Source: Bacillus sp. FJAT-27916 (GTDB taxonomy: Bacteria > Bacillota > Bacilli > Bacillales > Pradoshiaceae). Taken from it: a stretch of DNA of 64,000 nucleotides. The translations under genes were made by a program, and so were the position numbers. Below, in pieces: positions 1 to 8,246 of this stretch (position 1 is the first letter of the stretch; every line of letters begins with the position of its first letter). The notes below the pieces were generated by a model. That model did no database searches. It worked only from the letters and a program-made list of their open reading frames with translations, and was not told the origin of the DNA. Where the stretch lies: NCBI RefSeq assembly GCF_001183965.1, contig NZ_LFZV01000001.1, forward strand, positions 2,061,871-2,125,870. The letters run 5' to 3'.

Positions 1-275
1 TTTTTTAATCCGTTTTCTTTATTCTTTACAAAGATGATTTGCGAACCTTTAGGAAGATCTATGAAAGCTTTTTCTAAATCAGCATCAGACAGGTCTTTAT
101 TACTAATTAGTTGCTCCACATGCATATGAATGGGAAATAGTTCAAAAGCTTCTTTCCTCATCAAGGCGGATGTTCTTGTGTAAGTATAAAGAATAATTGT
201 ACTGCATATCAGCAGAATGAGCATAAAAAATGAAAAGAAAATAGTTATTTTTGATTTACTTATCCATTTAACCAT
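1..275 (-). CDS. Membrane protein N-terminus (partial; possible sensor kinase)
   Basis: An open frame on the minus strand starts with ATG at 275 and runs off the left edge after 91 codons. A GGAG precedes the start by about 5 nt. The product begins MVKWISKSKITIFFSFF, followed by a single hydrophobic segment (about residues 9-30) and then a polar region that would lie outside the cell. A short N-terminus, one membrane span and an extracellular domain fit a sensor histidine kinase or similar signalling protein, but no catalytic domain is in view. The function is therefore a guess; the existence of the gene is more secure. Confidence 0.5.
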   Translation of the reverse strand, partial: MVKWISKSKITIFFSFFMLILLICSTIILYTYTRTSALMRKEAFELFPIHMHVEQLISNKDLSDADLEKAFIDLPKGSQIIFVKNKENGLK

Positions 276-890
276 TAATCTCCGTCCATTCTATTACTAT
301 GTATTTAAACTAAATTAAACAACTCAAAAAGACTATTTATTATATCACGATATTTTTTGAAATCGATTATTAAGAATATTTATTAAACTAATAAGTGGTC
401 GCTTTTATCTTTCAGTAGATAACTGGACTCCTTCTTCTTCACTCACCGTTGATAAGATACAACGAATCAAAAAACCTTGTCTGCCCCAAATAGTATTCGC
501 CGATACCTCACGAATTCCATATACATTGTAGTTAAGCTACTAAAGATTATTTTGTTTACAAAAATCTTGTATCCGCAATGGTTCGTCCTTTTTGAATGAG
601 CAGCTTATTGCTTTTTAAAGTAGTTATTATTCTCCAATAACTTTATCTTGCTGCCATGTGTTTTTATACTATGAAGATTTAGAACATAGTTTATTTAAAG
701 CTCATATGTTTAACAAATCCTTTATATATCATGTTTTTCTTTCACTTGATTGCCTATTTTAGTAACTGATTATGAAGATTTGGAACATGGTTATAAATGA
801 ACTATACTGCAAGGAACCGCCGCCAGCATCATATGGGGATTAAGACAACATAAAAACCGAATCTGCCGCAGATTCGGTTTAAGGTTTGAT
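276..890. other. Long intergenic stretch with decayed coding remnants
   Basis: About 600 bases carry no intact gene. On the minus strand between about 600 and 410, one frame reads through a protein-like stretch (SFKKDEPLRIQDFCKQ..., then two adjacent stops, then LNYNVYGIREVSANTIWGRQ... ending ...LSTER and a stop). It has no start codon and looks like the C-terminal remnant of a lost gene. On the plus strand a 22-base sequence at 670-691 recurs with 20/22 identity at 771-792 and encodes YEDLEH in both copies. The function of the lost genes is unknown. Confidence 0.35.
854..880 (-). terminator. Intrinsic terminator after the DUF1232 gene
   Basis: An 11-bp or longer GC-rich stem (AACCGAATCTG / CAGATTCGGTT) with a CCG loop is followed, read on the minus strand, by TTTTTATG. 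It lies 11 bases past the stop of the DUF1232 gene. Confidence 0.85.
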
Positions 891-1079
891 TTATGAAAGG
901 CTCGCTTTTTTTGGTTTTTTCAAGTCTTCGTATAGGCATTTAATCAGGTATGTTGCAACAGCAAGATCATCCACCTGTCCAAATCCAACAAAAAAATCCG
1001 GGATAACATCTACTGGCATAATAATATACAGTCCCGCTCCCAAAAGAGCAAACTTCGTTTTTTTCGACAGTTTTGACAA
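891..1079 (-). CDS. DUF1232 (YkvA-like) small membrane protein
   Basis: A small protein with the DUF1232 signature: a hydrophobic stretch leading into YIIMPVDVIPDFFVGFGQVDD, the hallmark PxDxIPDxxxxxGxxDD pattern of YkvA-type proteins. Their biochemical role is unknown. The frame is open from an ATG at 1106, but a perfect AGGAGG at 1089-1094 lies inside that version, 9 nt before a TTG at 1079. The TTG start (62 aa) is therefore preferred; the ATG version would be 71 aa. It has its own terminator. Confidence 0.8.
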   Translation of the reverse strand: MSKLSKKTKFALLGAGLYIIMPVDVIPDFFVGFGQVDDLAVATYLIKCLYEDLKKPKKASLS

Positions 1080-1157
1080 CAGTTTTATCCTCCTCTGACC
1101 CTTCATCTTGGGCTCGACTCATTTTAACAGAGGGATAAAAAAACTGTCCATAAAAAA

Positions 1158-1571
1158 CTAATGTACATGTTGGACCATTTTTCTAGCGGCTTTCTTTCCT
1201 TCTTTGCTCCACCGATAAGCACCGATTATGAAAGGTATTTGGAGGGGAAGCCGTAGCCATAGAGCAACTGGAAGTGCCTTCTGTTTAGGCCCGAGAGGTT
1301 TCTTCTTGAGCGCCATATAAATATTGACAGGATAGATAAGAATCATAAAGATGGTTAAAAGCATACCGGTCAGCCTTTTGAATAGATTAAAAAAGAGAGC
1401 AATACCCGCCATGAGCTCACAAATCCCTGTAAAAAGCACGAAGAAGGGCCGAAATGGAATCACTTTCGGCATGATATAGATAAAATTCCTTTTGCGGGTA
1501 AAATGCAGGATTCCTGCTATTAGTAAAACAATGCTATAAAGGATTCGTGTAAGGTTTCTCATCGTTTCCAC
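1158..1571 (-). CDS. DoxX-like integral membrane protein
   Basis: A 137-aa protein with four predicted hydrophobic segments (about residues 10-25, 42-62, 68-90 and 103-118). The pattern of short loops and the GICELMAGIALF stretch match the DoxX/DoxD-like family. Some members are tied to quinone or thiol stress; the role of this one is unknown. The frame opens with GTG at 1571, 4 nt after GGAGG; an ATG four codons in (MRNLTRIL...) is the alternative start. It is probably transcribed alone or with the DUF1232 gene 52 bases downstream. Confidence 0.75.
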   Translation of the reverse strand: METMRNLTRILYSIVLLIAGILHFTRKRNFIYIMPKVIPFRPFFVLFTGICELMAGIALFFNLFKRLTGMLLTIFMILIYPVNIYMALKKKPLGPKQKALPVALWLRLPLQIPFIIGAYRWSKEGKKAARKMVQHVH

Positions 1572-1844
1572 TTTTCCTCCCTTTTTCCTCCTCTATTCCT
1601 TTCCTTAATCTCTTGTAAACACATAAAAGTCGCCTTGCTTATTCCAAAAGGAATTATGGTCAAGATCTTTTTGGGAGCCCATCTAGTCAAAATCTCTAAT
1701 AAATCTGATTTATACTGGATGTCTAATTGGGAGAGTTGTTACTTAGCGGAGTGGACATTTACCTTAGACATTGGGATAGCGTCTTATTTATCCTTAGCAG
1801 TCGCTTTTTGATGAGTAATCTTGTGTAATAAGTCGATAATTGAG

Positions 1845-2027
1845 TTATTCTAATGTGGTTTGATTGATTCCTTCGATAAAGCCGGTTTGCTCCTTATTTT
1901 CCTCTTTCCTTGATTCTTCTGTAATTGCGGCGATGTTATCACTCTCATTTTCTTCATCTAACGTGTCCATTAGCCAGATGACACCAAGAAAAAGGGCGCT
2001 GCTGCTAATAGCAGGGGGTATTTTCAT
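1845..2027 (-). CDS. Small hypothetical protein with N-terminal hydrophobic segment
   Basis: The ATG at 2027 follows a GGAGG by 10 nt and gives a 60-aa product: one hydrophobic stretch (about residues 5-20, AISSSALFLGVIWLM) and then a strongly acidic, Glu/Asn-rich tail. The open frame extends upstream into the yyaL terminator and 3' end, but that part is a shadow. No family is recognised. It may be a tail-out membrane-anchored peptide. It is supported only by the RBS and by residue composition. Confidence 0.45.
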   Translation of the reverse strand: MKIPPAISSSALFLGVIWLMDTLDEENESDNIAAITEESRKEENKEQTGFIEGINQTTLE

Positions 2028-2081
2028 CCATTCGTATCCTCCGAACATGACTTTTCTAAATGGGTACAAACCATCACATAA

Positions 2082-2107
2082 AAAAGACCGGTTATTTATC
2101 ACCGGTC
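2082..2107 (-). terminator. Terminator of yyaL
   Basis: A 7-bp stem (GACCGGT / ACCGGTC) with an 8-nt loop overlaps the yyaL stop codon. On the minus strand it is followed by TTTTTTATG. Confidence 0.8.
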
Positions 2108-4153
2108 TGTCCTTAATTGCCTTATAGCCTCTTCTATGTCTGTTACAGGTGCATGACAAACAAAGTTTTCGCATATATAATACGTTTGTTTATCTAATAC
2201 GCGATAACCCTCCGTAAATGGCGCCGCGTTTTTTAATTTAGAGCTATCCGTCCCTGCCAAATAGGTGACTTCCGGAAGAAACTCCTTCTGTAGGTAATTC
2301 AGGAATGGGTCGTCAAGATAAGGCTTGGCAAACACAACTGCTTCCTTCATCTTCATTGCTGTTGTCAAATACGCCATCAGCATGTATGTGTGGCCCATTG
2401 GATAGTGGGTTACATCCGCTCCGCTCGTCCTGAAAAGCTCTTCAACCTTCTCTTCAAGCTGAAAGTCTCCCGTAAGACGAGAAAGTCTTAATAGCTGCAG
2501 TGCAGCAACGCTATTGCCGGATGGAAGAGCCCCATCATAATATTCCTTTGACCGTATGAGGAGTGCTTCATTATCGATCCCATAGAAATAAAATCCGCCA
2601 TGCTCATCATCCCAGAAAAGGCGAGTCATTTCTGAAGCCAGTTTTTTCGCTTGCTCAAGATAGGCTATATTTAACGTCGTCTCATAAAGCTCAATATACG
2701 ACCATGTCAGGTAGGCATAATCATCTATAAAGCCTTCCTGCTTAACCTCCCCATCTCGATAACGGACCATTACACGTCCATTCACCATAAGTTCCCTCTC
2801 GATAAACTGAATGGCCTGCTCCGCCGCTCCAATAGCTTCCTTATGGTCAAAAACACGTCCTGCCTTTGCCAAACCAGCAATCATCAAGCCGTTCCATGCA
2901 GTCAGAATCTTATCATCCTTATGCGGATGAATTCGTTCCTCTCTTGCCGTAAATAGCTTTTGACGAGCTTCCTCCAGGTCACGCTTCACTTCGTCAGCAT
3001 CCAAGTCATTATGAGCGGCAAATGACTCAATTGGCTCGCGAATAAGATTCGGAATAGATGCCCCTTCAAAATTCCCTTCTGGTGTTATATCAAAGACGGC
3101 ACAGTAAAGGTCGCCAAGCTCTTCACCTAAAAGATCCAGAACGTCTTCATAGTCCCACACATAGAACTTTCCTTCTATCCCTTCCGAATCTGCATCCTCT
3201 GCCGAATAGAAGCCGCCTTCTGGATGACGCATATCACGCAGCACATAGGTGATAATTTGCTCAGCCGTATTCTTATACTGCTCATCCTTCGTCACCTGAT
3301 ACGCCTCTGTATAGGCCATGAGCAGCATCGCATTGTCATAAAGCATCTTTTCGAAATGAGGAACGAGGTAAAGCTCATCGGTAGAATAGCGGGAGAATCC
3401 ATAGCCAATATGATCGTAAATTCCACCTCGACGCAGTCCGTCTAATGTTTTCTGTACCATCTGCAGGGCCTTCTCATCCTTGCTGAACTGATAATAACGA
3501 AGCAGGAACATCAAATTATGCGGTGTCGGAAATTTAGGTGCCGCTCCAAAGCCGCCATACTGTTCATCAAACATACTCTTAAATTGCTTAACAGCCGCAT
3601 CAATCGCTACAAGCGTCAATGACTCACCACTAGTGGATGGAGCTGGTTCCAGCGCCTTATGGAGCCGCTCGCCTGTCTTTGTAATCTTTTCTGGATCATT
3701 TAAATACACATCATAAAGCTGCAGCACGATATCCTTCATTCCAGGAAGACCATAACGGCTATTCTTTGGAAAATATGTCCCTGCATAGAACGGAACCTGA
3801 TCAGGCGTCAAAAACACATTCAGCGGCCAGCCGCCCTGACCAGTCATGATCTGGCACACATTCATATAAATCGAATCAATGTCCGGGCGCTCCTCCCGGT
3901 CTACCTTAATAGAGACAAAGCGCTCATTTAAGAGAGCAGCAATTTCCGGATCCTCAAAGCTTTCCCTCTCCATAACATGACACCAATGACAGGTAGAATA
4001 CCCGATGGACACAAATACAGGCTTATTTTCCCGCTTTGCCTTCTCGAAAGCCTCCGCTCCCCATGGGTACCAGTCAACTGGGTTATGAGCATGCTGGAGA
4101 AGATAGGGGGATTTTTCGTTGATTAGCCTGTTTGTGTGAGATTTATCATTCAT
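2099..4153 (-). CDS. yyaL: YyaL-type thioredoxin-fold / six-hairpin glycosidase-like protein (DUF255)
   Basis: A 684-aa protein. The N-terminal ~160 residues form the DUF255 thioredoxin-like domain, opening with [21 protein letters not shown] and containing the [14 protein letters not shown] motif with its CxxC. The remainder resembles an (alpha/alpha)6 barrel of the N-acylglucosamine epimerase/cellobiose epimerase type ([28 protein letters not shown]). Homologues occur from bacteria to mammals (SPATA20), but no reaction is established. The start is supported by AAGGAGG nine bases upstream. It is monocistronic with its own terminator. Confidence 0.95.
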   Translation of the reverse strand: MNDKSHTNRLINEKSPYLLQHAHNPVDWYPWGAEAFEKAKRENKPVFVSIGYSTCHWCHVMERESFEDPEIAALLNERFVSIKVDREERPDIDSIYMNVCQIMTGQGGWPLNVFLTPDQVPFYAGTYFPKNSRYGLPGMKDIVLQLYDVYLNDPEKITKTGERLHKALEPAPSTSGESLTLVAIDAAVKQFKSMFDEQYGGFGAAPKFPTPHNLMFLLRYYQFSKDEKALQMVQKTLDGLRRGGIYDHIGYGFSRYSTDELYLVPHFEKMLYDNAMLLMAYTEAYQVTKDEQYKNTAEQIITYVLRDMRHPEGGFYSAEDADSEGIEGKFYVWDYEDVLDLLGEELGDLYCAVFDITPEGNFEGASIPNLIREPIESFAAHNDLDADEVKRDLEEARQKLFTAREERIHPHKDDKILTAWNGLMIAGLAKAGRVFDHKEAIGAAEQAIQFIERELMVNGRVMVRYRDGEVKQEGFIDDYAYLTWSYIELYETTLNIAYLEQAKKLASEMTRLFWDDEHGGFYFYGIDNEALLIRSKEYYDGALPSGNSVAALQLLRLSRLTGDFQLEEKVEELFRTSGADVTHYPMGHTYMLMAYLTTAMKMKEAVVFAKPYLDDPFLNYLQKEFLPEVTYLAGTDSSKLKNAAPFTEGYRVLDKQTYYICENFVCHAPVTDIEEAIRQLRTDR

Positions 4154-4372
4154 TATCCACTTTCCTCCTTTTGTAAATGTTGTTTAGTAGTGTCTTTTCA
4201 AAATCACTCTTCAATTACTCCACATCTATACCTTTTACTGTTCTTCACTGATTAAACCTCATCTACTGATATTAATCATGCCTGAAAATGAAAAGAGTTT
4301 CCAAAGAAAGACTTCCGTTCTATCTGGCTCAATGACATCATTTTCCTCAATCAAAAATGATTGCAGATTGTT

Positions 4373-4406
4373 AAAAAAGACTATCCGGTAAATTGGATAG
4401 TCTTTT
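4373..4406 (-). terminator. Terminator after the DUF2087 gene
   Basis: A 12-bp perfect stem (AAAAGACTATCC / GGATAGTCTTTT) with an 8-nt loop. T-tracts lie on both strands; the orientation fits the minus-strand gene ending at 4421. Confidence 0.8.
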
Positions 4407-4420
4407 GCCCTATATAATCA

Positions 4421-4744
4421 TCACTTCAAAAATTTATGTTCCTCGTTCTCAGAGCGGTCCTCTTGAATCAACCAATACTTTGCTCCATCTGAGGTTCTTT
4501 TCATGAAACCGAACATGATCAGGTATCTCCTTTGCTCGACATAATCATTCAAGGAGTACATCGAGAGTAGTTCATTATTGATCTCTTGCTCGGAATACAT
4601 TTTCCCTGCATCCAAACGTTTAATGAACTGATCTAATAATATGTACTTTTTCTTTTCTTTTGCAGGAATGGCTGTTACTTTCCCTTCCTTCATGAAATTC
4701 ATCATAACTTGGTTTCTTTCTTCTTCCGTATACGGGTACTTCAT
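4421..4744 (-). CDS. DUF2087 domain-containing protein
   Basis: The preferred start is ATG at 4744 (MKYPYTEEERNQ..., 107 aa), with a weak GGGAGTG about 8 nt upstream; the open frame extends 13 codons further. The stretch KKKYILLDQFIKRLDAGKMYSEQEINNELLSMY...DYVEQRRYLIMFGFMKRTSDGAKYW, in that order, is typical of DUF2087: a winged-helix-like domain often found at the C-terminus of ArsR-family transcription factors. Here it stands alone, without a recognisable DNA-binding N-terminus. The role is unknown; a regulatory role is plausible. Confidence 0.75.
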   Translation of the reverse strand: MKYPYTEEERNQVMMNFMKEGKVTAIPAKEKKKYILLDQFIKRLDAGKMYSEQEINNELLSMYSLNDYVEQRRYLIMFGFMKRTSDGAKYWLIQEDRSENEEHKFLK

Positions 4745-4935
4745 GATTCTCACTCCCATCCCTGCCTCTTGTACGTTTATCATACCATTATTGACCTTAC
4801 TATTCTTCCTTGAACTTATATGTAAAATAGAGATTGAATTCCTCGAATCCAGTCCATTATTAAGCCAGTATGAAGACTTACACTCAAAAACAAGCTAAAA
4901 ACAAGCGCACATGATGGAGTCCTTCCTTTTCAGGC

Positions 4936-4968
4936 ATAAAAAAGAGACCCTGATATTCAGGATCTCTT
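4936..4968 (-). terminator. Terminator of the cold-shock gene
   Basis: A 12-bp stem (one G-T pair) at 4942-4968 is followed on the minus strand by TTTTTTATG. It starts 12 bases after the csp stop codon. Confidence 0.85.
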
Positions 4969-4979
4969 CAGTATATTGA

Positions 4980-5180
4980 TTAGGCTTTTTGTACGTTAGA
5001 TGCTTGAGCTCCGCGAGCGCCTTGTTCGATGTCAAAAGAAACTCTTTGACCTTCATCTAAAGATTTGAAGCCATCGCTTTGGATTGCTGAAAAATGTACG
5101 AATACATCTTCTCCCGCTTCACGTTCGATAAATCCAAAACCTTTTTCTGCGTTAAACCATTTTACTGTACCTTGTTCCAT
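4980..5180 (-). CDS. Cold-shock protein (CspA/CspB family)
   Basis: A 66-aa single cold-shock domain starting [17 protein letters not shown]. Both RNA-binding motifs are present: RNP1 KGFGFI and RNP2 VFVHF. This family binds single-stranded RNA and DNA and acts as an RNA chaperone. The start at 5180 follows AGGAGG by 9 nt, and the length matches the family (65-67 aa). The open frame extends 17 codons upstream in sequence that is better read as leader. Which Bacillus Csp (B, C or D) it corresponds to is not decided. Confidence 0.95.
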   Translation of the reverse strand: MEQGTVKWFNAEKGFGFIEREAGEDVFVHFSAIQSDGFKSLDEGQRVSFDIEQGARGAQASNVQKA

Positions 5181-5545
5181 TAAGTGTTGCCTCCTAGTGC
5201 TCTTAGCACGATAGTTACTATTCTTGCTCAAAACCTTAGATGAAAATCAACCATCTTTCTATATGAAAGAACAAAAAATAATACCTTCTCAGGTTAACAG
5301 ATATTGGATATAATTGCAAATGCGTATTTCATTAAGGTTTGGAGATAAAAACGAATCCCCCAGCTATACTGATGATCAATCCACTTCAATTGTGTTATAC
5401 ATAAACAATTATCGTCTATATGTTCCGGCATAAAATCGGTCAACACTTGATTTGCACTAAGCCATTAACCCGATTAAATGAATCTTTTATTGAACAATCA
5501 CTCCAAAGAATATCATCATGCTTGCATCCTGATTCCTAAGTGTGA
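5181..5545. other. csp upstream region
   Basis: About 365 bases lie upstream of the cold-shock gene with no coding sequence that I can support. Long structured leaders are usual for csp genes and this region could hold one. I did not identify a specific cold-shock box or promoter here. Confidence 0.3.
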
Positions 5546-5585
5546 AAAAAGACATCGATTAGCGAACCTAACCGATGTCTTTTAT
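5546..5585 (-). terminator. Terminator of the purine permease gene
   Basis: Stem AAAGACATCG-TTAG / CTAA-CGATGTCTTT with a short loop. On the minus strand it is followed by TTTTTTCAC, about 75 bases after the permease stop codon. Confidence 0.8.
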
Positions 5586-5657
5586 GGTTTAATCACATGA
5601 ATGTAATGGTACTGATGTGTGTCCCTCTAGGCATTATTCTCTCTATCAGCAACATTC

Positions 5658-6953
5658 CTACAATATAAAAGCAAAGTATAAGATGAATAACAAACATAAC
5701 ACATACATAATTGGGTGAATTTCTTTATATCGCTTTTGAGCTGCTAAACAAATCGGATAAAAAACAAAACCTAATCCAATCCCGATTGCCACACTAGATG
5801 TAAGAGGCATCATAATAATGGTTAAAAATGAAGGAATGACAATTTCTAATTTCGTCCAGTTTATCTTGCTGATTTCCGATGCCATCAATGCACCGACAAT
5901 GATTAATGCAGCCGATGTAACCTCCACTGATATAACGGCAACAAGCGGAGAAAAGAATAAAGCAATCACAAAACAAGCGGCAATAACAACAGACGTGAAG
6001 CCTGTTCTTCCTCCGACAGCAATACCAGCGGAGGATTCAACACTTGTAGCGGGTGTCGATGTGCCTAAAATAGCGCCAATTACACCAGCCGTAGAATCGG
6101 CAAGCAACCCTTTCCCGATATTTGGTATCTGGTTGTTTTTCATCATTCCTGCTTGACTAGTTAAAGCAATCAAGGTGCCTGCTGTATCAAAGAAGGCAAC
6201 AATTAAAAACGTGAAGATAACGGTCAGTATTTCCGGTGTAAAGATCTCATCTAAATGAGAAAATACAACACCGAATGTTGGCTTGATGCTCGGTATCGTT
6301 CCAACAATCGAAGAAGGAACCTCTATTAATCCAGCTATCATTCCTACAATCGTTGTAATGACCATCCCGTAGAAAATCCCGCCGTTTATGCCACGTACTA
6401 ACATAATAATGGTCGTAATAAGACCAATAGTGGCAAGCAGGGTCATAGGTGAAGTTAAGTCACCAATGGAAACAAACGTATCAGGATTACCAATAATCAT
6501 TCCGCCATTTTTCAACCCTATGAATGTGATAAAAAATCCGATCCCAGCAGCGATGGCATATTTTAAATCAGTTGGAATGATATTAATGATCTTTTCTCGG
6601 ATTTTCATTAAGCTTAATAGCATAAAAATGATGCCTGCGACAAAAACACCCGTTAAGGCAACCTGCCATTCTATCCCCATCCCTATACATACAGAAAAGG
6701 TGAAGAATGAATTCAATCCCATACTAGGTGCAATGGCGATAGGGTAGTTTGCAAGCAACCCCATAAGTAGGGTTCCGATGATTGCAGTAAGTGCTGTTGC
6801 CGTGAATACAGCCCCATTATCCATCCCGGATTGACTTAGAATAAGCGGATTGACAACTAATATGTAGGCAATCGATAAGAAGGTCGTTATCCCTGCAAGT
6901 GTTTCCTGCTTATAGGAAGTGTTCCGTTCTGCAAATTTAAAAAAGTCTTTCAT
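5658..6953 (-). CDS. pbuG: Hypoxanthine/guanine permease (NCS2/AzgA-like, PbuG/PbuO type)
   Basis: A 431-aa polytopic protein with about 12-14 hydrophobic segments. Signature stretches of AzgA-like purine transporters are present: the N-terminal RNTSYKQETLAGITTFLSIAYI, then ANYPIAIAPSMGLNSFF, VAFFDTAGTLIAL and GTSTPATSVESSAGIAVGGRTG. It should import hypoxanthine and guanine by proton symport. The upstream guanine-class riboswitch supports a purine substrate and predicts shut-off when guanine is plentiful. Choosing pbuG rather than pbuO is a judgement from similarity. It is monocistronic. Confidence 0.9.
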   Translation of the reverse strand: MKDFFKFAERNTSYKQETLAGITTFLSIAYILVVNPLILSQSGMDNGAVFTATALTAIIGTLLMGLLANYPIAIAPSMGLNSFFTFSVCIGMGIEWQVALTGVFVAGIIFMLLSLMKIREKIINIIPTDLKYAIAAGIGFFITFIGLKNGGMIIGNPDTFVSIGDLTSPMTLLATIGLITTIIMLVRGINGGIFYGMVITTIVGMIAGLIEVPSSIVGTIPSIKPTFGVVFSHLDEIFTPEILTVIFTFLIVAFFDTAGTLIALTSQAGMMKNNQIPNIGKGLLADSTAGVIGAILGTSTPATSVESSAGIAVGGRTGFTSVVIAACFVIALFFSPLVAVISVEVTSAALIIVGALMASEISKINWTKLEIVIPSFLTIIMMPLTSSVAIGIGLGFVFYPICLAAQKRYKEIHPIMYVLCLLFILYFAFIL

Positions 6954-7033
6954 GTTGTCGTCTCCTTAGATTGATTGAGGAAGCTTCTATGATTAGTAAA
7001 GAAATCGTTCATTTGGCTTTCTCGGTAGATATG

Positions 7034-7063
7034 AAAAAAACTTTGACCATTATTTGGCCAAAG
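7034..7063 (-). terminator. Riboswitch expression-platform terminator
   Basis: Stem CTTTG-CCA / TGG-CAAAG at 7041-7063 is followed on the minus strand by seven T residues. It lies between the purine aptamer and the permease gene, as expected for an OFF-switch terminator. Confidence 0.8.
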
Positions 7064-7106
7064 CTTTTCTACAAAACGGAATAAAAAAATCAATCATTTC
7101 TCATCC

Positions 7107-7172
7107 CTTGTAGACAAGCTATTATCGGTAGCTGGTAGAAACGTTCAAGCCATATTCTTGAATTTATACAAG
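7107..7172 (-). ncRNA. Purine riboswitch aptamer, guanine class
   Basis: Read on the minus strand, the 66-nt element has P1 CTTGTA/TACAAG; P2 TTCAAG/CTTGAA closing the loop AATATGG; the invariant J2/3 core GTTTCTACC; P3 AGCTA/TAGCT closing the loop CCGATAA; and J3/1 TGTCTA. The loop and core sequences match the xpt-type purine aptamer. The discriminator position before TA is C, which pairs with guanine or hypoxanthine, not adenine. A terminator follows about 45 nt downstream, then the permease. Ligand binding is predicted to cause termination. Confidence 0.92.
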
Positions 7173-7621
7173 GTTTATCTATTATATTAAAAACATTAGT
7201 ATTTTAACAATCTAGACTTAAAAAGTCAATGAATTAATAGGGATAGACTATTCTTGTAATAGATGGAAGCTGGATGGAAGCCAATATTATTTCCATATAG
7301 CATGTCCTTTAACGGAGGAATGTATACAGGGCATTAGTCCAAATGCTTAGTAAATACTTATTGAAATAGGTTATGAACTGTGTTCATAAAGAAAACCGAT
7401 CTATCGTAGACAGCTTAGGCAAATCAAAGGCGGAGAAAATACGGATTTGGCTGGTTGGCGGGTATGTGATCGAGGATTTTGATTCTTATTATACATCGAA
7501 TAAAACAGATGGGAAAATCAGATGAAATATTGGATGATTTATCATGATCCTGACATGTGTAAAAGGTAGAGAGAACCTTGCTCGTTGTGAGCTAAGGCCC
7601 CCTCATGGTCCGATTAACTCC
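7173..7621. other. Intergenic region upstream of the riboswitch
   Basis: This stretch should hold the promoter of the riboswitch-permease transcript at its left end. AT-rich sequence lies just upstream of the aptamer, but no convincing -35/-10 pair was fixed. The right half contains only the short remnant at 7373-7525. No terminator for the thioredoxin-like gene was recognised. Confidence 0.3.
7373..7525 (+). pseudogene. Short ORF, possibly a nucleotidyltransferase-fold remnant
   Basis: A 50-codon frame with an ATG but no good RBS encodes a stretch KAEKIRIWLVGGYVIEDFDSYY. The IWLVGGY-like string resembles the start of the nucleotidyltransferase fold of antibiotic adenylyltransferases, but the GSxxxD core that should follow is missing and the frame stops soon after. 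It is best read as a decayed gene fragment. It could equally be a chance ORF. Confidence 0.25.
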
Positions 7622-8179
7622 TTATGATAGCTTAGGAGAGATTGCCTGTTTGAAGCTGTCATACACATTCATCCAATAAGCTGTCCGTTCCGTATAAGCG
7701 CGACGTAATTCATCATAGAACGCTTTTGATTTCTCTTCAAATGACGGCTCCTCTTTAGCTGGTAATTGAGCACGGCCATCCATCACGTATTTCTGCAATT
7801 CAGGTGCGCGCGGGCCCCACTTTGCGATGACCTCGCCCGATTCGTTTAAGATCAAATAAAGGGGGATTGCACGCCCGCCATTCGTTAAATAGCGGTCAAT
7901 CAAGTCTGTATCTTCATCACGCAATACAGTTCGCACCTCTACACCAGCGGCTTCAGCAACTTTTCGGATAATCGGGTTATTCAGCATGGCGTCTCCGCAC
8001 CAATCTTCCGTGATGGCGAGGATATGTACATTCGCAGCTTTCAACTGCTGGATGAAAGTATCCTGAGGAACCTCGAATTGATGATAAATTTGAAAGGATG
8101 GCTCCTTTAGCTGTGACATCTTCTCCATGTATTCTTGGATGCTTGGAGATTCATCATAATACTGTTGTTCTGTTTTCAT
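7622..8179 (-). CDS. Thioredoxin family protein with single-Cys WCGD motif
   Basis: A 185-aa cytoplasmic protein with a thioredoxin-like core around residues 45-130. The active-site position reads EDWCGDAMLNNPI, so the usual WCxxC lacks its second cysteine, and this is the only Cys in the protein. The cis-Pro region is GGRAIPLYLIL. This pattern belongs to the thioredoxin_9-like group. A single cysteine could support glutathione- or bacillithiol-type chemistry but not a dithiol cycle. GAGGAGG lies 7 nt before the ATG. A helical C-terminal extension follows. Substrates are unknown. Confidence 0.85.
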   Translation of the reverse strand: MKTEQQYYDESPSIQEYMEKMSQLKEPSFQIYHQFEVPQDTFIQQLKAANVHILAITEDWCGDAMLNNPIIRKVAEAAGVEVRTVLRDEDTDLIDRYLTNGGRAIPLYLILNESGEVIAKWGPRAPELQKYVMDGRAQLPAKEEPSFEEKSKAFYDELRRAYTERTAYWMNVYDSFKQAISPKLS

Positions 8180-8246
8180 CCTTGTTCCTCCTCATTCAAA
8201 TGTCTCTCTGGCTAATTATACATGCCTAAATGAATTGTCCCCATGA

